From: Micavibrio sp. UBA2020
GTDB taxonomy: Bacteria; Pseudomonadota; Alphaproteobacteria; Micavibrionales; UBA2020
DNA length: 10,428 nucleotides
Reading direction: 5' to 3'
Assembly: GCA_002334985.1 (NCBI GenBank)
Contig: DDBY01000155.1
Coordinates: 1-10,428 of the forward strand
In this document: positions 6,023 through 10,428 of the stretch, in pieces
Position numbering within the stretch: position 1 is the stretch's first letter
How the letters are laid out: each line of letters starts with the position of its first letter
Translations under genes and position numbers: made by a program
Notes under the pieces: model-generated
The model's database searches: none
The model's input: the letters and a program-made list of their open reading frames with translations, nothing else
What the model was told of the DNA's origin: nothing

Positions 6023-6997
6023 TTAGGCGGCGTCCGTCAGCAGCGCCGCCGTTTCGCGCAGGGCATCGCGGATACGTCCTTGCATGCGTGTGATTTTGCG
6101 CAGCTCTTCTTCCGGTGCGGCTTCGCACAGGCGGATATGTGCCAGCGCGAAAAACAGCGGCGTTAGGCTGGCCGCAGCTTCACGCAGCGGTGCGGCGTCT
6201 TTTGCGGGAATATCCCATCCGTCGAAACAGGCCCCGCGCAGCTGCGCCGCCGCCGCGCTTTCAGCTGCGATGTTATAGCGGCCCGCCAGTCTGCGCTCCA
6301 GCGACAATAGCGGAAAAAACGGATGGGTGAGTGCAACCTCCCCCAAATCGATAACGCCCGTTTGCAGGGTGCCGCGCGCAAGCGTGATGTTCCCGTCGTG
6401 AAAATCGCAGTGGCACAGCGTATCTGGAATGCCAAAAGCATCTAGCCGCGCGCAAGCCGCCGCAAGCGGACGCGCCGCGCTTTGCAGTTGACGGCGGTCG
6501 TCTGCGGACAGGCCTTCCGCTTCCAGCAGCGCGGTTTTATCAAGCATGTGCGCAAAAACTTCCGGCAGCTGCCTGACCCGCCAATCCGGCACGCCGAGCG
6601 CTATCAGCGCAGGGATTTTATCCACCGCCGCCGCCATGATGCGGCGCCCCGCGGCAATCCCGCTGCAAAGAAGGTCTATATCCGCCGTGCCTGCAAAATA
6701 ATCGCGCAGCGTTGTATCGCCGCAGGCTTTCATCAGAAAACAGCCGCGCGCGCGGTTTGCCGCGATAAGCTCTGGTGTGCAGTCGAGCCCGGCCGCGCCG
6801 CAGAAACGTAAAATGTCGGCTTCTATCCAAAAATCATCCGGTGTGCGTTTGAGATAAAAAACGCCAGCTGCGTTTGACAGTCTTGTCACGCTCGACCACG
6901 GCGTGCTGACGACGGGTGCGGCATGGCTTTCGGTACCCAGAATATCCAAAGCCCAGGCAAGGGCGGCTGCGTCAGGCAGGGGGTTTTGCATCGTCAC
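6023..6997 (-). CDS. APH/choline-kinase-fold phosphotransferase, substrate unknown
   Basis: This belongs to the phosphotransferase enzyme family (aminoglycoside/choline kinase fold), which transfers phosphate from ATP to a small molecule. In the 324-residue product, counted from the GTG start, the catalytic loop is HCDFHDGN at 196-203 with D198 as base. It is followed by the metal-binding DLG at 217-219, and an FYLKR stretch near the N-terminus supplies the likely ATP lysine. I read the start as GTG at 6997. The sequence at 7006-7011 is AGGAGG on the minus strand, with 8 bases between, while the ATG at 6991 is 14 bases away. The farther TTG at 7018 overlaps that ribosome site. The C-terminal half is alanine-rich and helical. 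Resistance to an antibiotic should not be assumed, since most members act on cell metabolites. Confidence 0.83.
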   Translation of the reverse strand: MTMQNPLPDAAALAWALDILGTESHAAPVVSTPWSSVTRLSNAAGVFYLKRTPDDFWIEADILRFCGAAGLDCTPELIAANRARGCFLMKACGDTTLRDYFAGTADIDLLCSGIAAGRRIMAAAVDKIPALIALGVPDWRVRQLPEVFAHMLDKTALLEAEGLSADDRRQLQSAARPLAAACARLDAFGIPDTLCHCDFHDGNITLARGTLQTGVIDLGEVALTHPFFPLLSLERRLAGRYNIAAESAAAAQLRGACFDGWDIPAKDAAPLREAAASLTPLFFALAHIRLCEAAPEEELRKITRMQGRIRDALRETAALLTDAA

Positions 6998-7005
6998 GGC
7001 AGAAT

Positions 7006-7011
7006 CCTCCT
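7006..7011 (-). promoter_or_regulatory. Shine-Dalgarno AGGAGG deciding the phosphotransferase start
   Basis: A perfect AGGAGG on the minus strand sits 8 bases before the GTG at 6997. This spacing makes the GTG the likely initiator, rather than the ATG 6 bases further in or the upstream TTG that would place the site inside the gene. Confidence 0.7.
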
Positions 7012-7118
7012 GCGGCAAGGGCGGCGTTGCCCAATTTTAAACAGGTTTCGGCGGCGCGTCCGGCGCATTATTGGAGGGTATTGTTTTTAAAGGAAAAACA
7101 GGGGTGGGAAGATGTGCC

Positions 7119-7147
7119 TTGACTCAGTGCAGTGGCGTCTTTATGGA
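7119..7147 (+). promoter_or_regulatory. Weak sigma-70 promoter ahead of the 181-residue protein gene
   Basis: TTGACT (five of six bases of TTGACA) is followed after exactly 17 bases by TATGGA, which matches TATAAT at only three positions. It lies in the divergent gap of 183 bases between the phosphotransferase and the next gene. No clear ribosome site precedes the ATG at 7181. The rest of the gap shows nothing else I can support. Confidence 0.35.
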
Positions 7148-7180
7148 TAAAAAATCACATTTTTAAAAGCTGCAAAGTGC

Positions 7181-7726
7181 ATGACCGGATTTGCCGACAT
7201 CAAGCGGGCGATTATTGCCGCGCTCACGCCTGAGCTTTTGAGCGCGCAGTATCGCGCCGGACTTCAGCCGGGCGACCCTGTTGAAACGGGGCATTGCGCC
7301 GTGGCCTCCGAAGCCTTTTATCACATCGCGGGCGGCAAGGCGGCGGGGTTTATGCCTGTAGTTTGCGGATATACCGTGACGGCGGACGGCAAGATGCATT
7401 TCGGTGCCGCGCGTGTCAAAGCCGAGCGTGAAACGAAAGTTGATTTCGTGCGTGAAACGCACTGGTGGATACGCGGCCCCAAAGACGGCAAGCGCGGTGC
7501 GGGGGCTGTTTTCGATGTGACGGCAGCGCAGTACGATGCGCCTTTCCCTTACGAAAACGGGCATAATACCGGCTTCATGCAGCCCCAGCAAAAACCATCC
7601 AAACGCGCGCAGGTGGTGATTGACCGCGTGGCAAAATCACTGGGGGCGGAAACGCTGGCCGCATACCGCCGCATGAACATCGCGGCCTTCCAGAAAAAAC
7701 TAAAGACGCCCGCGCCGCGCCGCTAA
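7181..7726 (+). CDS. Uncharacterised protein with possible Cys-His-Asp (YunG-like) arrangement
   Basis: I do not recognise a named gene. The 181-residue protein has no signal peptide and no membrane helix. It has three spaced invariant-looking residues: C39 in GHCAVASEAF, H94 in THWWIRG and D112 in VFDVTAAQYD. A helical tail with SKRAQVVIDRV follows (140-150). The Cys-(hydrophobic helix)-His-(strand)-Asp order and the GxCA...HWW...DxT phrase resemble small papain-like-fold proteins of the YunG type, and similar proteins occur in phage and bacterial genomes. This is a memory-based resemblance, not a search result. The last residues (KKLKTPAPRR) are basic. The ATG at 7181 has no strong ribosome site. 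It stands alone, divergent from the phosphotransferase, so context gives no function. Confidence 0.7.
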   Translation: MTGFADIKRAIIAALTPELLSAQYRAGLQPGDPVETGHCAVASEAFYHIAGGKAAGFMPVVCGYTVTADGKMHFGAARVKAERETKVDFVRETHWWIRGPKDGKRGAGAVFDVTAAQYDAPFPYENGHNTGFMQPQQKPSKRAQVVIDRVAKSLGAETLAAYRRMNIAAFQKKLKTPAPRR

Positions 7727-7741
7727 AAAATGCAGACGGCA

Positions 7742-7759
7742 CAGCGCTTTTCCGCGCTG
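7742..7759 (+). repeat. Hairpin CAGCGC-N6-GCGCTG after the 181-residue protein gene
   Basis: A perfect 6-base stem with loop TTTTCC starts 15 bases after the upstream stop. No T-run follows, so it is a poor terminator candidate, though it could cap the 3' end of that transcript. Confidence 0.35.
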
Positions 7760-7794
7760 CGTCATGCCATAACCCCAAAAGAATATTATACCCA

Positions 7795-7817
7795 TCGCCG
7801 CTTTAGCTTCGCGGCGA
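7795..7817. promoter_or_regulatory. Inverted repeat TCGCCGC-N9-GCGGCGA over a promoter, candidate operator
   Basis: A perfect 7-base inverted repeat around a 9-base spacer lies exactly across the -35 and spacer of the promoter at 7802-7830 for the first acyl-CoA ligase. A dimeric repressor could bind here and block RNA polymerase. The regulator is not identifiable from this window. The repeat could also fold in RNA if an upstream transcript crosses it. Confidence 0.45.
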
Positions 7818-7830
7818 AAGTCTTTATAAT
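7802..7830 (+). promoter_or_regulatory. Sigma-70 promoter for the acyl-CoA ligase operon
   Basis: A perfect TATAAT lies at 7825-7830. Seventeen bases upstream is TTTAGC, a poor -35 (three of six). The predicted start near 7837 leaves a leader of about 49 bases to the ATG at 7886. A weak -35 with a strong -10 often goes with activator control or repressor control at the overlapping inverted repeat. Confidence 0.55.
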
Positions 7831-7885
7831 ATCCCGTTATATATCACGCATTTATTTGTTAGTTTTTTACCGGAGCTTCTCCCAC

Positions 7886-9646
7886 ATGGCCAAGGCAACG
7901 CAAGCAATGACCCAGACTCCCTCTACGCCTGCATCTTCCACTTCTCCCGCGCCTGTGCCGCTGTTCGACGGCCAGCAATGGATTTGGGAAAAATTTTATC
8001 CGCAGGGCATTTCGTGGAAAGCGCCGCTGAATAAAAAACCGCTGTTCCATGTCATGGATCAGGCCGCCAAAACATTTGCCGACAGGGCGATGTGTGATTT
8101 CCTTGGCCGCAGCTGGACCTTTGGCGAAATGGGCGTCATGGTTGACCGCGTTGCGGCGGGCTTGCAAAAAATCGGCGTGGGCAAAGGCGTCAAGGTTGGC
8201 CTGTTCCTGCCCAATACGCCTTATTCCATTATATTTTACTATGGCGTTCTCAAGGCGGGCGGCACGGTTGTCAATTACAACCCGCTTTACGTTGACCGCG
8301 AACTGGTCAGCCAGATTGACGACAGCGAGACCGACATCATGGTCACTGTCGATTTGAAAATGCTCTGCGACAAAATGAATCACGCGCTGCATTACTCCAA
8401 ACTTAAAAAAGTCATCATCTGTCCCTTCGCTGCCGCCTTGCCGTTCCCCAAGAACATGCTGTTCCCGCTGGCCAAGCGCAAAGACGTCGCGAAAATCGTC
8501 TGGGATGACCGCCGCATTGCCTACCGCGACATCATCGACAACGATGGCAAGGTTGAAATGCCCGTTATCAACCCCGAAGAAGACGTCGCGGTTTTGCAAT
8601 ATACCGGCGGCACCACAGGCGTGCCCAAGGGCGCGATGCTGACGCATGCGAATTTGTATGCGAATATGGAACAGATTCTGAAATGGGTAAAAACCATCGA
8701 ACCCGGCAAGGAAACCATTGTCGGTGTCCTGCCGCTGTTCCATGTTTTTGCGATGACGGTTGTGCTGAATTGCTCCGTTCAGGCGGGCACAAAAATCATC
8801 CTGCATCCCAAATTCGATTTGGCGGATGTATTCAAAACCATTAAAAAACACCGCCCGACATTGTTTCCCGCCGTGCCGGCGATTTTCAATGCCATGGCAA
8901 ACGCGCCGGATGTGGGCAAGTATGATTTTTCCTGCCTGAAATTCTGCATTTCGGGCGGCGCGCCGCTGCCGCTGGATGTGAAGCGTTTGTTTGAAGAAAA
9001 AACCCATTCCAAGGCGCTGGCCGAAGGCTATGGCCTGACCGAAACCTCGCCGGGTGCCAGCTTCAACCCCGCCGTGGGCAAGCGCAAGGCGGGCTCCGTC
9101 GGTATGCCGGTGCCGGGCACGGTCATCGAAATTATTTGCCGCGAAACGGGCGCCGTTCTGCCCGTGGGCGAGAAGGGCGAAGTTTGCATCAGCGGCCCGC
9201 AGGTGATGAAAGGCTATTACAATAAACCCGAAGCGACCGCCGATGTTATAAAAGACGGACGTTTGCATACAGGCGACGTCGGCTACCTTGACCACGAAGG
9301 TTATCTTTTCCTTGTGGACCGCATCAAGGATTTGATTATCGTGCGCGGCTATAACGTCTATCCGCGTATTGTCGAAGAAGCGATTTACCTGCACAAAGAT
9401 GTCGAAGAATGCATCGTTGCCGGCGTGCCCGACCCCGAGCGCGGCGAAACCGTCTGGGCCTGGGTGAAACCCGCCGCCGGCGCGCAGCTGACCGAAGAGG
9501 CGCTGATGCAATTCCTCCACGATAAAATTTCCCCCATCGAAATGCCGCGCAAGATTATCTTGCGTGAAAAGCCGCTGCCGAAAACGGCTGTGGGCAAGCT
9601 TTCGCGCAAGGATTTGCTTGCCGAAGAAGGCATCGAGCGGAAATAA
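7886..9646 (+). CDS. fadD: Long-chain fatty acid--CoA ligase, FadD type (first copy)
   Basis: This is an ATP-dependent acyl-CoA synthetase (ANL superfamily). It adenylates a fatty acid or similar carboxylate and passes it to CoA, feeding beta-oxidation or lipid synthesis. The 586-residue protein has the AMP-binding P-loop YTGGTTGVPKG at 239-249, the GYGLTETSPG motif at 381-390, the HTGD of the ATP/hinge region at 461, the linker DRIKDLIIVRGYNVYP, and the C-terminal PKTAVGKL with catalytic K571. All core motifs are intact. A hydrophobic-basic stretch at 185-205 (LPFPKN..LFPLAKRK) may touch the membrane. I start at ATG 7886, with a GGAG about 11 bases upstream. The open frame extends further upstream to 7730 across the promoter, but that extension is not protein-like. 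Chain-length preference is not readable, and a pimeloyl-type dicarboxylate ligase is a possible alternative. Confidence 0.9.
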   Translation: MAKATQAMTQTPSTPASSTSPAPVPLFDGQQWIWEKFYPQGISWKAPLNKKPLFHVMDQAAKTFADRAMCDFLGRSWTFGEMGVMVDRVAAGLQKIGVGKGVKVGLFLPNTPYSIIFYYGVLKAGGTVVNYNPLYVDRELVSQIDDSETDIMVTVDLKMLCDKMNHALHYSKLKKVIICPFAAALPFPKNMLFPLAKRKDVAKIVWDDRRIAYRDIIDNDGKVEMPVINPEEDVAVLQYTGGTTGVPKGAMLTHANLYANMEQILKWVKTIEPGKETIVGVLPLFHVFAMTVVLNCSVQAGTKIILHPKFDLADVFKTIKKHRPTLFPAVPAIFNAMANAPDVGKYDFSCLKFCISGGAPLPLDVKRLFEEKTHSKALAEGYGLTETSPGASFNPAVGKRKAGSVGMPVPGTVIEIICRETGAVLPVGEKGEVCISGPQVMKGYYNKPEATADVIKDGRLHTGDVGYLDHEGYLFLVDRIKDLIIVRGYNVYPRIVEEAIYLHKDVEECIVAGVPDPERGETVWAWVKPAAGAQLTEEALMQFLHDKISPIEMPRKIILREKPLPKTAVGKLSRKDLLAEEGIERK

Positions 9647-9682
9647 ACCAAAATATATAAACAACGAACGAAGGACGAAAAC

Positions 9683-10428
9683 ATGTCGAACGCCCTGCGT
9701 ATGGATGCTGCCGCCGCCCAATCTGAACAAGGTCAGGATTTTGCGGGTCAGGATTTCTTCTGGACACAAAACTATGCCGAAGGCGTGCCTGCGCAGCTGG
9801 ACGTACCTTCTGTGCCGCTGTTCAGCCTGCTTGATGACAGCGCGGCGAAATTTCCGGCGCGTCCTGCACTGCGGACACCCTCTGCGGTTTATGATTACGC
9901 ATCGCTGGCGTCGCTGGCCAACCGTGCGGCGGCGGGGCTGCAGGCGCTGGGCATCGGCAAGGGCGTCAAGGTCGGGCTTTTCATGCCCAATAGCGCCGCG
10001 GGCGTGGTGATGTATTTCGCTATTTTGAAGTCCGGTGCGACTGTGGTGAATTATAATCCTGTCTATGTCGAACGCGATTTGATGGCGCAGGTCGAAGATA
10101 GCGAAACGGATTTTATGGTCACGCTCGATATGCCTGCGCTGCGCGACAAGGCGGCGGGCATCATGCAAAAAACCCGTCTCAAGCGGCTTATCGTCTGTCC
10201 GGCGGCCGAAGATTTGCGCGCGCCCACAATCGCCGACGACATGGACGGCGTTACCTGTTTTGCCAATTTGCTGCAAGTGGGTGACAAGCCGAAATCCGTC
10301 AGTATCGATGCGGACGAAGACATCGCCGTTTTGCAATATACGGGCGGTACGACCGGCGTGCCCAAAGGCGCGATGCTGACGCATAAAAACCTCTATGCCA
10401 ACGCCCTGCAAATGAGCCATTGGTATCA
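9683..10428 (+). CDS. Second acyl-CoA ligase, FadD-type paralogue (cut at window end)
   Basis: My reading of the plus strand from ATG 9683 is open to the edge and gives 248 residues, about 40% of a ligase. An AAGGACG lies about 7 bases upstream. The start comes 36 bases after the stop of the first ligase, so the two are probably one operon. It has the same N-terminal ANL layout, with GIGKGVKVGLFMPNS, VVNYNPVYVERDL, SETDFMVTLD and the P-loop YTGGTTGVPKG at 219-229. It differs from the first copy by lacking the membrane-like LPFPK..LAKRK stretch and by a shorter region before the P-loop. The adenylation and CoA domains beyond are outside the window, so substrate and activity cannot be judged. 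It could be a ligase for a different chain length or for an aromatic or dicarboxylic acid. Confidence 0.88.
   Translation, partial: MSNALRMDAAAAQSEQGQDFAGQDFFWTQNYAEGVPAQLDVPSVPLFSLLDDSAAKFPARPALRTPSAVYDYASLASLANRAAAGLQALGIGKGVKVGLFMPNSAAGVVMYFAILKSGATVVNYNPVYVERDLMAQVEDSETDFMVTLDMPALRDKAAGIMQKTRLKRLIVCPAAEDLRAPTIADDMDGVTCFANLLQVGDKPKSVSIDADEDIAVLQYTGGTTGVPKGAMLTHKNLYANALQMSHWY

Noticed and set aside
7730..7885. Upstream extension of the first ligase
   Set aside because: It would place the TATAAT promoter and the inverted repeat inside the gene, the added residues are not family-like, and the ATG at 7886 has a usable ribosome site.
7859..10420. Minus-strand open frame of 853 codons across both ligase genes
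   Set aside because: It lies exactly antisense to two well-supported ligases and shows the same repeated pattern where they are paralogous. It has no domain and no ribosome site, and such frames are common in GC-rich DNA.
1..10428. CRISPR array, insertion sequence, prophage or tRNA site
   Set aside because: No regularly spaced repeats, no transposase or integrase motifs, no cloverleaf and no terminal repeats were seen.

Overview
The window looks like chromosomal DNA from a motile alphaproteobacterium. The flagellar gene order (fliL-fliM divergent from flgF-flgG-flgA-flgH), the moderately high GC content and the protein wording all fit a Rhodospirillales-like or Micavibrio-like genome. That placement is an inference from gene order and sequence style, not from a database search. 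I see no insertion sequence, integrase, CRISPR array, tRNA or rRNA.

Positions 1-5466 are a flagellar block. On the minus strand fliL (FliL, stator-associated) and fliM (motor switch, cut off by the window edge) overlap by an ATGA. On the plus strand flgF and flgG (proximal and distal rod), flgA (P-ring chaperone) and flgH (L-ring lipoprotein) run in order and end at a strong intrinsic terminator at 5422-5466. The 400-base divergent region carries two near-consensus sigma-54 promoters facing outward, one for each operon. A GGCA-N5-TGCC palindrome lies almost exactly midway between them, which suggests one shared enhancer for switch/stator-associated genes and rod/ring genes.

Positions 5501-7726 hold three ordinary but poorly characterised genes. 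They are a Nudix hydrolase, a convergent APH/choline-kinase-fold phosphotransferase whose start is best read as GTG, and a divergent 181-residue protein with a possible Cys-His-Asp (papain-like, YunG-like) arrangement.

Positions 7742-10428 hold a control region and two tandem acyl-CoA ligase (FadD-type) genes, the second cut off by the window edge. The control region has a perfect TATAAT -10 box, with an inverted repeat covering the -35 and spacer. The ligases are paralogues 36 bases apart, probably one operon for fatty-acid or related carboxylate activation.

I did not find a convincing new multi-gene system. The items most worth checking are the mirror-image sigma-54 control region, the C8 tract in flgA, the unnamed Cys-His-Asp protein, and the tandem ligases with their putative operator.
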